Positions 8,975-18,060 of a stretch of 64,000 bases of DNA are shown here, piece by piece (within the stretch, counting starts at the first letter, position 1; each line of letters opens with the position of its first letter). Under the pieces are notes generated by a model, which was given only the letters and a program-made list of their open reading frames with translations, was not told the origin of the DNA and did not search any database. The translations under genes and the position numbers were made by a program. Location: assembly GCF_003284895.1 (NCBI RefSeq), contig NZ_QMDV01000003.1:498501-562500 (forward strand), given 5' to 3'. The stretch comes from Pontibacter arcticus (GTDB taxonomy: Bacteria; Bacteroidota; Bacteroidia; Cytophagales; Hymenobacteraceae).

Positions 8975-9014
8975 AAAGTATAAATGCCACCTGATTTAGT
9001 GGCATTTATACTTT
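8975..9014 (-). terminator. Terminator after the M14 peptidase gene, built around AAGTATAAA
   Basis: AAAGTATAAATGCCAC pairs perfectly with GTGGCATTTATACTTT around an 8-base loop. The iterated AAGTATA word forms the outer part of the stem. It lies 15 bases beyond the stop codon of the minus-strand peptidase. Confidence 0.8.
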
Positions 9015-9028
9015 TAATAACTTAAGAC

Positions 9029-10780
9029 TTACAGCGGCAGCTTTACATTTTGCATCAGTCTGCCAACCGGGTACATGTTATGAGTTGGTTCGTAGTGCGG
9101 CGAGTTGCGGTAAACAAAATCGAGTTGGGCGCGGCCGTTCTTGGCAAATTCTGGTTCTGCTTTTTTACGGGCCTCCAGTTGCTCGCGCAGCTCCGGGTTT
9201 TGCTTCAGAATGTCGGCTGCCAGGTCTTCGAATACATAACTCGAAAAATACTCTTTCTGCATCAGAATAGAGTCGAAGAAGTTCCAGGCGAAGTAGGAGT
9301 CGATAGCCTGCGGCTCAAGTGTTTCCACTAAAAAGCGGTTAGCCTCCTGGTTCAGGTATACCACGTAATCGCCTTTTAAAAACTGGCGTGCCATACTTCG
9401 CTTTTCCACTTTGATATCCGAATGAATGTAGTGGCCTTCGTACGCGCGCGGACTGGTTTTATAGTCGGTAATGTAGTACGTATCAACCGTCACGGTGGTG
9501 TCGCGGATCAGTTGCTGCATTTCTACTTTATTTGTTTTCAGGCGATCGATCACTTCGTGCCAGGCGTACGGAATAATGTAGGCAACCGGTTTTTGTACGG
9601 TAGTGGTAGGGTTGAAGGAGTTGTAGTAATTGATGTTTTTGCTGTAAGGCGCTTTACGATCATAGTATAAACGCTCGGTGCCGCTTACTTCGCTGGTTTT
9701 ATACTTGGCCGCATATCCCAGGAAAGGAATTTTATCAACTTTGGTCGTATCGAGTTTCCAGTTGAGGTGGAAATCCTGTTGCTGCAAGGTTTCCTTTTTG
9801 GCCTGCGCGCGCAGTCTGCCAATTTCGTCGGCATCACGGTGAACCGTTTCGATCATGTTTTCCATCAGCTTATAGGTAGCCTGCACGCGCTGGTCGAAGG
9901 GCTTGAGCATGTGCGTTTCCGGCACAAAACCGATGGTATTGTAAAGGGCCGTGTAGCCCGTTGCATAGCGCGGCGATTCCATAAACCCTTCAATGCCTTT
10001 GTCGGGCGTTTCGGCAATAGTGTTCATGTAGGGCACCATCGGGAATTTGGCCTGCTGCATGCCTTTATACAGTGTGGGCACCATTTTGCCGGTCAGGTAC
10101 TTGGCCAGTGTCGGGTTCAGTTTGTTGTGCTGCGTGGCAATCAATGTCATCACGTGCTGGTAATCAGCTCCGTTCGACGTATGGTTATCCATGAACACAT
10201 CCGGGTCCCAATCTCTGAAAATAAGGTGGAACAGTTTGGCGTTGCGCGAGTCGGTTTTTATGTAATCGCGGTTCAGGTCGAGGTTGCGGGCATTGCCCCG
10301 GAAACCGTATGTTTCGGGCCCGTTCTGGTTGGTACGTGTGTGGCTGTTTCGGTTTAGCGCGCCGCCAATGTTGTATACCGGAATAATAGCCAGCACCACA
10401 TTATCGAGTTGTTTGCGCTTGTTTTTATCCTGCAGGTAATCGCGGGCAAGCATCATGGTCGCGTCAATGCCTTCGGGCTCGCCAGGGTGGATGCCGTTCT
10501 GGATCAGTAGTACGCGTTTGTTTTTTGTTTTGATGGATGCCGGGTCGAAATCCTTATCCGTGGAAACAATAACCAGGTGCAGCAAGCGCCCCGAATCGGT
10601 GTAACCGTAAGGTACCATTTTTACTTCGTCGTAAGCCTTGTCGAAGCTTTTGTACCAGTTGATGGCTTCTTCGTAAGTGGCGGTCTGGTTGCCGTTTCCT
10701 TTTTCGTAGGGTGTTTTAAGGTCTGTTTTATCAGGCGCACCCGTAAAGAGGAGAGAGGCCAGAAGCAGTGTTTTCAGCAT
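9029..10780 (-). CDS. M14-family zinc carboxypeptidase, secreted
   Basis: 583 residues with a short signal peptide (MLKTLLLASLLFTGA). The zinc ligands of the M14 carboxypeptidase fold are visible: HPGEPEG near residue 98 supplies HxxE, and MDNHTSNG near residue 198 supplies the second histidine; NLDLNRDYIK supplies the substrate-binding Asn-Arg. The C-terminal 250 residues are a less conserved extension (RLYYDRKAPYSK, VAYIIPYAWHEVIDRL) seen in Bacteroidota members. Likely trims peptides in the periplasm or outside the cell. Single gene with a terminator directly after it. It is a different, shorter relative of the peptidase at 25161. Confidence 0.9.
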   Translation of the reverse strand: MLKTLLLASLLFTGAPDKTDLKTPYEKGNGNQTATYEEAINWYKSFDKAYDEVKMVPYGYTDSGRLLHLVIVSTDKDFDPASIKTKNKRVLLIQNGIHPGEPEGIDATMMLARDYLQDKNKRKQLDNVVLAIIPVYNIGGALNRNSHTRTNQNGPETYGFRGNARNLDLNRDYIKTDSRNAKLFHLIFRDWDPDVFMDNHTSNGADYQHVMTLIATQHNKLNPTLAKYLTGKMVPTLYKGMQQAKFPMVPYMNTIAETPDKGIEGFMESPRYATGYTALYNTIGFVPETHMLKPFDQRVQATYKLMENMIETVHRDADEIGRLRAQAKKETLQQQDFHLNWKLDTTKVDKIPFLGYAAKYKTSEVSGTERLYYDRKAPYSKNINYYNSFNPTTTVQKPVAYIIPYAWHEVIDRLKTNKVEMQQLIRDTTVTVDTYYITDYKTSPRAYEGHYIHSDIKVEKRSMARQFLKGDYVVYLNQEANRFLVETLEPQAIDSYFAWNFFDSILMQKEYFSSYVFEDLAADILKQNPELREQLEARKKAEPEFAKNGRAQLDFVYRNSPHYEPTHNMYPVGRLMQNVKLPL

Positions 10781-10884
10781 AATAAGTTGCGTGGTGATGT
10801 AGCTGTAATAATAAGGATTTATAGCCAGAAAAGTAAAACTGCAGCAAAACGTAGCATTAAAAACAGGTTTTTAAAGTATAAACT

Positions 10885-10960
10885 TGCCCTTGCTGTGTGT
10901 TTTCACCAGCAAGCATAGAAGGGTGAAGTATAGTTGTCGGATATAACACCAACAACGACA
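10885..10960. repeat. Intergenic paired-hairpin repeat, copy A
   Basis: Two short hairpins lie side by side. The first (10889-10913) is CTTGCTG-TGTG-TTTT-CACC-AGCAAG. The second (10932-10956) begins GTTGTCGG and ends CACCAACAAC and is preceded by AAGTATA. The same two units in the same order recur at 62693-62761, and the second unit recurs inverted at 59635-59658. Copy A has a decayed loop (GATATA for GTGAAA), so its second hairpin is weaker. Confidence 0.75.
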
Positions 10961-11040
10961 GGTTCAGGTTATATTATTCAGAACACGAGGCAGTTTCAAA
11001 GTATAAATCCGATATAATATAGTATAGAATGGCCTTTCCA

Positions 11041-11160
11041 CCCTCGCTTGCGTCCCGCGAGTGTGCGTTACCTGTGGCGTCCCGCCACGTTTGTGATAAA
11101 CATGCAGCTAAAGCAGCCAGAGGCCGATGGTAGCTTACACTCGCGGGACGCAAGCGAGGG
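11041..11160. repeat. 120-bp element with 24-bp perfect inverted ends
   Basis: Bases 11041-11064 (beginning CCCTCGCTTGCGTCCCGCGA) are the exact reverse complement of 11137-11160. The 72 bases between contain a further hairpin, GTGGCG-TCC-CGCCAC (11074-11088). The word GCGTCCCGC occurs in both the arm and the inner hairpin. No reading frame is present and I see no flanking target duplication. The GC-rich repeat in an AT-richer spacer resembles a REP-type or miniature transposable element. The rest of the 10781-11344 spacer is plain AT-rich sequence apart from copy A of the paired-hairpin repeat. Confidence 0.85.
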
Positions 11161-11293
11161 CGATTAGCAAATCCGGAAGAGACAAAGCAAGTTGTTGGTC
11201 AGAAGACGCAACAACGGCGCATAAAATCCCTAAGTTGATGGCATTGGGGATTGGGGTGGGTTAATCGCGACTTAAGTAGAATTGTTGCCAATC

Positions 11294-11322
11294 AAAAAGC
11301 CCGGACCTTGCAGCCCGGGCTT
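11294..11322 (-). terminator. Terminator after the DoxX gene
   Basis: On the minus strand AAGCCCGGG pairs with CCGGGCTTTTT, ending in a T run, 23 bases after the stop codon. Confidence 0.75.
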
Positions 11323-11344
11323 CTGTTTATACTTTCAGAAATAG

Positions 11345-11788
11345 TTATCTGTACTTGTTGCGGTCTTTTTCGCTCCGGAAAAAATTATAATCCAGGCTAT
11401 ACTTGCCGGGGCCGATAAAGAGCAGCGAGAAAAACACAATCGCCGCTTCCAGGGCATGCGAATAGCCGCCAAACCCATCGCCGCCAAAAGCGTGTTTTGC
11501 CGCAGCCACCAGCATCGTTATAAAAAGTAAGAAACAGGCCGGCCTGAAAAGCAAACCCAGCATCAGCAGCAAGCCACCCACCGTCTCAGCAAAAGCAGCC
11601 ATAAAGCCCCAGAACATAGGTGCAAACCCGACCCCGAACAATTCCATGCTTTGCCCGATCATTTCCCAACGCGGTGCACCGCCCATCATTTTGGGCCAGC
11701 CATGTAGTATAAACATAAAGCCAATGCCAACCCGTAACAGCAATAAACCTGTGTTTTTGGCAGCGTAGCGATGTCTGATTATCATCAT
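11345..11788 (-). CDS. DoxX family membrane protein
   Basis: 147 residues from the ATG at 11788, with four hydrophobic helices: LLLLRVGIGFMFILHGWPKM, MFWGFMAAFAETVGGLLLMLG, ACFLLFITMLVAAAKHAF and AIVFFSLLFIGPG. The LRxxxGxxFxxHGxxK opening, the AExxGGxLLxxG second helix and the terminal FIGPGKYSLD are hallmarks of DoxX. Members are small inner-membrane proteins linked to quinone or thiol redox balance, with no settled activity. A GTG at 11821 and an ATG at 11785 are alternative starts. Confidence 0.9.
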   Translation of the reverse strand: MMIIRHRYAAKNTGLLLLRVGIGFMFILHGWPKMMGGAPRWEMIGQSMELFGVGFAPMFWGFMAAFAETVGGLLLMLGLLFRPACFLLFITMLVAAAKHAFGGDGFGGYSHALEAAIVFFSLLFIGPGKYSLDYNFFRSEKDRNKYR

Positions 11789-11827
11789 AAAAGCAAGTAT
11801 ACTGTTTTGTTGCAATATCACAAAATG

Positions 11828-12439
11828 TTAATATACCAAAATGCCTTCTACAAGGGTATTGGCTGGTACATCGGCAGGCTTTAACTTGTGTAACCTATGC
11901 TTGGGTAGTTGCGCGGTATCAAGTATAAACGAAAAGCCGGCCTCTTCCGAAACTGCTACAAAAATGCCCTCGCCCAAGCCAACAAAACTGATCGGGTAGC
12001 GGGCCTGCACCTCGCCATACTTGGAGCCAATGCCAATGCCGGCTGCTGTTTTGTAAGCCGGACTATTAACTGCAATGCGCCATACCTTGCAATCCGGTTC
12101 GCAGGTTTGTTCTATTACAATGCCTTTGCTTTCGGTTTCAGGGCGGAGTACATAGGCAGTGGCTTCCGTGCCTTCCTGTAGCAGAACGGTATCTTTTATG
12201 GTAAAACCTGCCGGAATATTGCTACGGATTTCGGTAACGGGCCTCCCGATTTTTATACTTCCGGCGCGGCCTTTTGCCAGTATAAATTCCAAAGGATCTG
12301 GCTCAGGTTTTATACTTTCTTCGGCCACCATTTCTTCTGGTTGTGGGGTGGTGGCTGTGGTATTTTCTGATTCGCTTTCGGAAAGGCAGGCGGCCATGCC
12401 CACACCCAGCAAAATAGCGTAGCCTATGTTCTTGAGCAT
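11828..12439 (-). CDS. Putative lipoprotein of unknown function
   Basis: 203 residues. The N-terminus MLKNIGYAILLGVGMAAC is a lipoprotein signal peptide with the lipidated cysteine at 18, followed by an acidic Ser/Glu/Pro-rich tether (residues 19-50). The folded part has GSIKIGRPVTEIRSNIP, then CEPDCKVWRIAVNSP and a repeated IGIGSKYGEVQARYP segment, suggesting a small beta domain; the two cysteines in CEPDC could form a disulphide. No named family recognised. It is transcribed in the same direction as DoxX with 39 bases between them, so the two may be co-transcribed, and is divergent from surE. Confidence 0.75.
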   Translation of the reverse strand: MLKNIGYAILLGVGMAACLSESESENTTATTPQPEEMVAEESIKPEPDPLEFILAKGRAGSIKIGRPVTEIRSNIPAGFTIKDTVLLQEGTEATAYVLRPETESKGIVIEQTCEPDCKVWRIAVNSPAYKTAAGIGIGSKYGEVQARYPISFVGLGEGIFVAVSEEAGFSFILDTAQLPKHRLHKLKPADVPANTLVEGILVY

Positions 12440-12474
12440 GTTATGGTTTTCATCTTTTTATTTTAAGGTTAAAC

Positions 12475-12507
12475 CTTGATGTGCAGTGGCAGGTTGTCGT
12501 ATCTTAG
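12475..12507 (+). promoter_or_regulatory. Possible surE promoter
   Basis: TTG at 12475-12477 and TATCTTAG at 12500-12507 are separated by 22 bases, close to the Bacteroidota TTTG / TAnnTTTG arrangement with one mismatch in the -7 element. The leader would be about 45 bases. Confidence 0.35.
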
Positions 12508-12558
12508 CACGAAATCTTTATTCGTTTATTTTATTATCCCTCACATAAAAATAATAGA

Positions 12559-13332
12559 ATGGCAAAACCATTGATCTTAGTTTCGAACGACGACGGCATA
12601 ACGGCTCCCGGCATACGCATGCTGGTAGAAGTGGCCATGCGCATAGGAGAAGTTGTAGTTGTAGCGCCGGATAGTCCGCAGTCGGGAATGGGGCACGCCA
12701 TTACCATCGGCAATACGCTGCGCCTCGATAAATCCATTGCTTTTGCTGACCTGGGTGTGGAAGCCTACGAATGCTCCGGCACACCTGCCGACTGTGTGAA
12801 ACTGGCAAAATATTATGTACTGAAAGACCGCACACCGGATTTAGTTGTGAGCGGCATTAACCACGGTTCTAACTCCAGTATCAGCGTTTTATATTCCGGT
12901 ACGATGTCGGCTGCCATTGAAGCTGCGATAGAAGGCTTGCCAGCGATTGGTTTCTCACTTTGCGATTACGGCCACGACGCTGATTTTTCGCATATCCCAG
13001 ATTATGTAGAGCAGATCATCCGCCAGGCGCTGGAGCATAAAATACCAAGCAATACCACGCTTAACGTAAACTTCCCGAAGAAAAGCAACGAGCCGATTAA
13101 AGGTATAAAAGTATGCAGGCAGGCACACGCCAAATGGCAGGAAGAGTTTGACGAGCGCCTCGACCCGAACAACCGCCGCTATTTCTGGATGACGGGCAGC
13201 TTCGTGAACTTCGATAAAGGAGAAGATACGGACGAGTGGGCATTGGTAAACAATTACATATCGGTAGTGCCCTGCCAGTACGACCTGACCGCCCACCACG
13301 CCATTGTGCGTTTAAATGAATGGAATTTTTAA
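12559..13332 (+). CDS. surE: 5'/3'-nucleotidase SurE
   Basis: 257 residues, the normal length. SurE is a cytoplasmic metal-dependent phosphatase acting on nucleoside 5'- and 3'-monophosphates, associated with stationary-phase survival. The metal-binding SNDDG motif is at residues 8-12 (ILVSNDDGITAPG), PDSPQSGMGHAIT follows near residues 36-48, SGTPADCV near 75, and SGINHGSN near 99 with GTMSAAIEA, all family signatures. It is a single gene with its own promoter-like element and a shared downstream terminator. Confidence 0.97.
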   Translation: MAKPLILVSNDDGITAPGIRMLVEVAMRIGEVVVVAPDSPQSGMGHAITIGNTLRLDKSIAFADLGVEAYECSGTPADCVKLAKYYVLKDRTPDLVVSGINHGSNSSISVLYSGTMSAAIEAAIEGLPAIGFSLCDYGHDADFSHIPDYVEQIIRQALEHKIPSNTTLNVNFPKKSNEPIKGIKVCRQAHAKWQEEFDERLDPNNRRYFWMTGSFVNFDKGEDTDEWALVNNYISVVPCQYDLTAHHAIVRLNEWNF

Positions 13333-13337
13333 CGTAT

Positions 13338-13372
13338 AAAAAAGCCCCGGCAAGTATAGCCGGGGCTTTTTT
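13338..13372. terminator. Bidirectional terminator between surE and susD
   Basis: AAAAAAGCCCCGGC and GCCGGGGCTTTTTT are perfectly complementary with the loop AAGTATA. The iterated word here forms the loop. Confidence 0.9.
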
Positions 13373-13392
13373 ATGAATACCGGTAGACCACT

Positions 13393-14847
13393 TTAACTAC
13401 CGTAGTTTGGCGATTGCTGGCCTGCTAAGTTGGGGTTAGCAATAATTTCACTTTGTGGTATGGGCCATACCCATTCTCTTGCATCTGGTGGTAACGTACA
13501 GGAAGCTTCATCTGGAGCAGAGCAATCCACTCTGACCAGATTTCTTGTAGTTCGCTTCAGGTCAAACCATCTGTGGCCTTCCCCGATAAGCTCCTTCCGG
13601 CGCTCCAGCTCAATAGCATTGAGTAGTGGCTGGCCCGTTAATACAACAGGTACATAATTGCTTATTCTGGCAGCGCGTAATGTGTTCAGATCTTGTGAAG
13701 CACCTGCTGCGTTAGATCCTGCGCGTGCTCTTGCTTCTGCGCGGATCAGGTACATTTCAGCTACACGCAAAACTTTAAAATTAACAAGGTTATCGCGCGC
13801 TGTACCTCTGCCAATGTATTTACTGAATACTAATCTTGGAGTTCCTCTGAATGCAATCTCCCTGAAATAAGTAGGATACCGGACATCCGTATTTTCTGAG
13901 TAAGCTTCCACAACTTCAGAGGAGGGTGCATACGAATTGCGGTTGCCACTTGCGAAGTATAAATTCTGAGCCGGGCTGCCTTCTCCCGCATTAAAAGCGA
14001 TAGACCATAAAACCTCAGCGTTGGAAGCATCCGTCCAGATCGTAGGGAAAGTTTCGCGGGAGGCAAGCGGCACAGCATCTATTACAAGCGAGGCATAGCG
14101 CTCTGCTTCAGTATAGTTTCCGGCATATAAATTTACCCTGGCCAGGATGCCTCTAACTGCAGTCAGGTCGATACGAGATTTGCTTGCGGCAGTATTGATA
14201 GGCGCGTTCACATCCTGTAACAATTCTTCGGCTTGCTCCAGATCTGCAAAAATCCTGTCATAGGTCTCTTTAACAGTTAGCCTGGATGGTAGTTCTTCAT
14301 AATCAGTTGTTGTAACGTAAGGAATACCTAACTCACTTGAATTACGCTCAAAAGCTACTCCCCAGTACCTTAGAATATCGAAATGTACAAAACCGCGTAT
14401 CGCCAGCGCCTGCCCTTTAATGCTGTTAACACGTTGAGGGTCTTCTGTTGCCAGGGCATCAATGTTGTTTAGTACTACGTTTGCCTGGTTTACGACTGAA
14501 TATGTTGCCAGCCAGGTCTGATCGATTAAGGAGTTATCAGCTGCGTAAAACCAATCAGTCAGAACAGTGTAGTTAGCTAATGATTCACCGGTTTCTACAA
14601 AGTTATCAGCCATAGCATCCGGCATTTGGGAGTAGGAGCCCGGGCCATTGTTGTTGGTACTGAAATAGCCACTTTGTCGGAATCGTGCATAGGCACCGGT
14701 TAGTGCAAATTCGTAATCCTCTAACGTGTTAAAAAGATCTTGCCTCTCTTTTGCATACTCAGGCTGTACATCAAGTACATCATCACAGGACGAAACGCCC
14801 ACTGTGCTGCTTAGTATGAATGCTATTAAGATATGTTTGATTTTCAT
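13393..14847 (-). CDS. SusD/RagB family nutrient-uptake outer-membrane lipoprotein
   Basis: 484 residues. The signal peptide MKIKHILIAFILSSTVGVSSC ends in a lipobox cysteine at 21, so this is a surface lipoprotein lid of a SusC/SusD importer. Family features: the N-terminal helical DALTGAYARFR-type TPR segment, the QALAIRGFVHFDILRYWG motif near residue 148, and the C-terminal LRVAEMYLIRAEARAR, then ERRKELIGEGHRWFDLKRT and EWVWPIPQSEIIANPNL. The gene follows susC by 18 bases. No glycosidase, peptidase or sensor gene is adjacent, so the substrate is unknown. Confidence 0.96.
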   Translation of the reverse strand: MKIKHILIAFILSSTVGVSSCDDVLDVQPEYAKERQDLFNTLEDYEFALTGAYARFRQSGYFSTNNNGPGSYSQMPDAMADNFVETGESLANYTVLTDWFYAADNSLIDQTWLATYSVVNQANVVLNNIDALATEDPQRVNSIKGQALAIRGFVHFDILRYWGVAFERNSSELGIPYVTTTDYEELPSRLTVKETYDRIFADLEQAEELLQDVNAPINTAASKSRIDLTAVRGILARVNLYAGNYTEAERYASLVIDAVPLASRETFPTIWTDASNAEVLWSIAFNAGEGSPAQNLYFASGNRNSYAPSSEVVEAYSENTDVRYPTYFREIAFRGTPRLVFSKYIGRGTARDNLVNFKVLRVAEMYLIRAEARARAGSNAAGASQDLNTLRAARISNYVPVVLTGQPLLNAIELERRKELIGEGHRWFDLKRTTRNLVRVDCSAPDEASCTLPPDAREWVWPIPQSEIIANPNLAGQQSPNYGS

Positions 14848-14865
14848 TTTTTTATCTCCTTATGA

Positions 14866-17805
14866 TTAGAAGCCGACATTTAAACCAAAAGTTATTGTTC
14901 GTAAGGCCGGATATTGCGCGCCAACCAACGTACCAGTTGCTATTTCCGGATCAAAGCCCTTAAAATCTGTCCAGGTTTTTAAGTTCTGGCCCTGAGCAAA
15001 CACCCTAATGTTCTCGATCTTCAATCTGGATGTTAGTGTCTTTGGTAAAGTATATGAGATATTGACGTTACGGAGACGCAGGAAATTGCCACTTTCAATA
15101 AATCGGGTAGTTTCAGGATTGAAAGCATTAAAGGGGCTTGGGATATCGGTAACATCTCCCGGGTTTTGCCATTCGCGCAGCAAATCTCTCGATAAGTTAT
15201 CAAAGAGGTAATTCGGGTTTTCAATATTTGCGCGGTCGTTATTATAGATTTCGTTTCCTCTTACAAAGCTAAAGAATGCATCTACCGTTATTCCTTTGTA
15301 ACTAAGAGCGGTACCAAAGCCGCCGAAGAATGGTGCTTCTGCAGAACCGGCTATTACTCTGTCGTTCGGGTCATACACATTGGTTTCTTCGCCGTTCTGA
15401 TTCAGGTAAAGCGCATCTCCATTATCAGGGTCAACGCCTGCATAACGAACCAGGAAGTATGAATTAAGCGACTCGCCAACCCTGTTAATGAAAAGGCCGT
15501 CTTCAATCTGGTTTTGCTCTCCTACTAGCTTCGTGATTTCGTTTTTGTTATAAGTTAAGCTGACATTGGCACTCCACGTAAAATCAGTAGACTCGACAAT
15601 ATCCCCTTCAAGGCTAAATTCGAAACCTCTGTTGCGCAGCTCACCAACATTCGAAATTAAAGACTCAAAGCCAGATGTTCTGGATAATTGCCTGTCTAGG
15701 AACAGGTCAGAAGTTATACTATTGTAAAACTCTGCTGTAGCTCCTAAACGGCCGTTAAAGAAAGTGAACTCCAGGCCTGTATTAAAGGTGGTTTTTCTTT
15801 CCCATTGCAGGGTTGGATTAGGCAGGTTTGTAAGCACAAGACCGCTTACGCCACCATAAACTGAACGGGTATATAGCTCTCTGGAAGCAAAATCATCGGT
15901 TATTGACTGGTTGCCCGATGAGCCATAGCTGATCTTGAATTTACCTTGATTAAGGAAACCACTCTGAAGATTAGAGAAAAATACTTCGTCCGTGAATATC
16001 CAGCTCAGGCCAACCGCTCCAAAATTTGCGTATCTTCTGTCTGCACCAAAGCGCGACGAGCCATCTCGTCTGGCACCAAGTGTTAAGAAATAACGGTTTT
16101 TGAAGCCATAATTGATATCAGCAAAGTATGATAACAACGCGTTTTCTGTTCCTGAACCATTTACAGCCGGTATAAATCCGTTATCAGCACTTCCGGGGGT
16201 TATGCCTGCTTCGTTTTCGAAAGGCCCTCTTAAGCCGTAACCTGTAAACCCGAAGTTATTTACAGTGCCTTTTACTACTTCGTTAAATAATGCTACAGTT
16301 AACGTATGGTCTTCGTTAAAAGAAGTGGAATAGGAAACAGAAGTTGTTCCGGTATACCTGAATCGTTTTAGATAGGAGCGGGCCAGGCTACCAGCACGGC
16401 CTACTGCAATCTGGCCGCTATAAGTTGTCGGGTCTATAAAGGTGAAGAACTCGTTCGATGTAAAATCTCCGCCCCAGCTTGTGCGTAAGCTCAAGCCTTC
16501 TAAGAATGGTGCCTTGTAGTTAACAAAAATGTTACCTATGCCCCGCATCTGCTGTCGTTCGCGTCGGTTCTCTAAAAGTTCCTGTAAGGCGTTGGGCTGT
16601 CCGGATGTGATTACGGTATAATTTCCTTCATCATCGTAGGGCGTTTCGTACGGGTTTGTCCAGCGGATGGCGTTTAGCGGGCTTCCAATAAAGGCATCGT
16701 TTTCGGTAGTGTTGTTAAATTCAGAATAACCGAAAGTAGAATTAATGCCAAAATCAAAATTGCCGGCAGAAGACTCTACATTTGCGCGGGCAGTATATCT
16801 GTTCAACTCAGTATTCCTGACAATACCAGACTGGTTAAATACAGAGCCAGATAAGAAGAAAGTAGTTTTATCAGAGCCACCTGAAGCGCTTAGCGTATGA
16901 TTTTGGGTTTTTCCTGTTCTAAAGAAAACATCTTCCCAACTAGTGTTTACCTGGCTTAGTTCTGCAACATCCGCATCAGACCAGTCATAAGGGTTTCCGT
17001 TTCTTACTTCGTAATCCAGCTTTTCTGCAGAGCTCATAACTTCCAGTTTGTTATCAGGAGCGTTTGAGAATCCGAATTGGGTGTCGTAAGTTATAAGTGT
17101 TTTACCGGTTCGTCCTCTTTTAGTAGTAATTACAATCACACCGTTAGCACCTCTTGAGCCATAAATAGAAGTAGAAGCTGCATCTTTTAAAACGGAAATG
17201 CTTTCAAAATCCTGTGGGTTTAAGGTGGCAAAGTCTGCAGCAGTAATTTGTACGCCATCCATAATATAGAGGGGATCACTATCACCAAGTATAGAACCTC
17301 GCCCACGGATGATCACATTGGCAGCAGCGCCTGGCTGCCCGGATTGTGCCTGAATTAAAAGCCCGGGGGCTCTTCCCTGGAGTGCCTGGTCAAATGAGCC
17401 GATCGGTACCTGGCTTATTTCTGCTGATTTTACAGTTGAGATAGAGCCTGAAACCTCCCGTTGGTTCTGAACAGTATAACCTGTTACCACCACTTCCTCT
17501 AACTGCCTTTGGTCCGGAGCGAGTTGCACATTTATACTTGTGCGGCCGCCAACAGGTATTTCCTGAGCTGTCATGCCAATAAACCGGAACACGAGCGTAG
17601 CATTGGGTTGTACCGTCAGGCTGAACTCTCCGTTAGCTCCTGTGGTAATTCCGTTGGTAGTCCCTTTTTCCAGCACGGTAACTCCGGGTAACGCACTCCC
17701 ATCGGAGGTGCTTGTAACCCTGCCCGTTACAGTCTGGGTTTGTGCCCATACGCTTCCTATAAGCGCAAAACACAAGATTATACTTAAGAGTAAAATCTTT
17801 TTCAT
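14866..17805 (-). CDS. SusC/RagA family TonB-linked outer-membrane transporter
   Basis: 979 residues. A signal peptide (MKKILLLSIILCFALIGSVWA) precedes a carboxypeptidase-regulatory-like domain (VTGRVTSTSDGSALPGVTV ... GEFSLTV, residues about 25-100), then the SusC box ELEEVVVTGY-like QLEEVVVTGYTVQ, the plug (SFDQALQGRAPGLLI ... GANGVIVITTKRG) and a roughly 750-residue 22-strand barrel ending in RTITFGLNVGF. It imports an oligomeric nutrient with SusD, powered by TonB. At 979 residues it is of ordinary size for the family. It is the first gene of a two-gene operon. There is no anti-sigma/ECF sigma pair nearby, so regulation is not evident. Confidence 0.97.
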   Translation of the reverse strand: MKKILLLSIILCFALIGSVWAQTQTVTGRVTSTSDGSALPGVTVLEKGTTNGITTGANGEFSLTVQPNATLVFRFIGMTAQEIPVGGRTSINVQLAPDQRQLEEVVVTGYTVQNQREVSGSISTVKSAEISQVPIGSFDQALQGRAPGLLIQAQSGQPGAAANVIIRGRGSILGDSDPLYIMDGVQITAADFATLNPQDFESISVLKDAASTSIYGSRGANGVIVITTKRGRTGKTLITYDTQFGFSNAPDNKLEVMSSAEKLDYEVRNGNPYDWSDADVAELSQVNTSWEDVFFRTGKTQNHTLSASGGSDKTTFFLSGSVFNQSGIVRNTELNRYTARANVESSAGNFDFGINSTFGYSEFNNTTENDAFIGSPLNAIRWTNPYETPYDDEGNYTVITSGQPNALQELLENRRERQQMRGIGNIFVNYKAPFLEGLSLRTSWGGDFTSNEFFTFIDPTTYSGQIAVGRAGSLARSYLKRFRYTGTTSVSYSTSFNEDHTLTVALFNEVVKGTVNNFGFTGYGLRGPFENEAGITPGSADNGFIPAVNGSGTENALLSYFADINYGFKNRYFLTLGARRDGSSRFGADRRYANFGAVGLSWIFTDEVFFSNLQSGFLNQGKFKISYGSSGNQSITDDFASRELYTRSVYGGVSGLVLTNLPNPTLQWERKTTFNTGLEFTFFNGRLGATAEFYNSITSDLFLDRQLSRTSGFESLISNVGELRNRGFEFSLEGDIVESTDFTWSANVSLTYNKNEITKLVGEQNQIEDGLFINRVGESLNSYFLVRYAGVDPDNGDALYLNQNGEETNVYDPNDRVIAGSAEAPFFGGFGTALSYKGITVDAFFSFVRGNEIYNNDRANIENPNYLFDNLSRDLLREWQNPGDVTDIPSPFNAFNPETTRFIESGNFLRLRNVNISYTLPKTLTSRLKIENIRVFAQGQNLKTWTDFKGFDPEIATGTLVGAQYPALRTITFGLNVGF

Positions 17806-18060
17806 TGGTTGTGTGGGTTTTAAATTTAGTGAAGTGGGTAAAGCCTGTAGCGTAATGTATCAAACTCTTACCTGCTAAGAATTTGGCAGGAACCGTAGGG
17901 CAGGAAGACCATGGAGGGAAATACTGTCTTCCTTAAATAGTAAAATAAAATGTAGATAAAGTTATCATATCCTTTATACTTTAAGCTTATAGAGGAGGTT
18001 TCGTTCCGGAAAATTTATTAGTACAGGAAAATAAGGTGTAAACCGTTCTGAATAAGAAGT

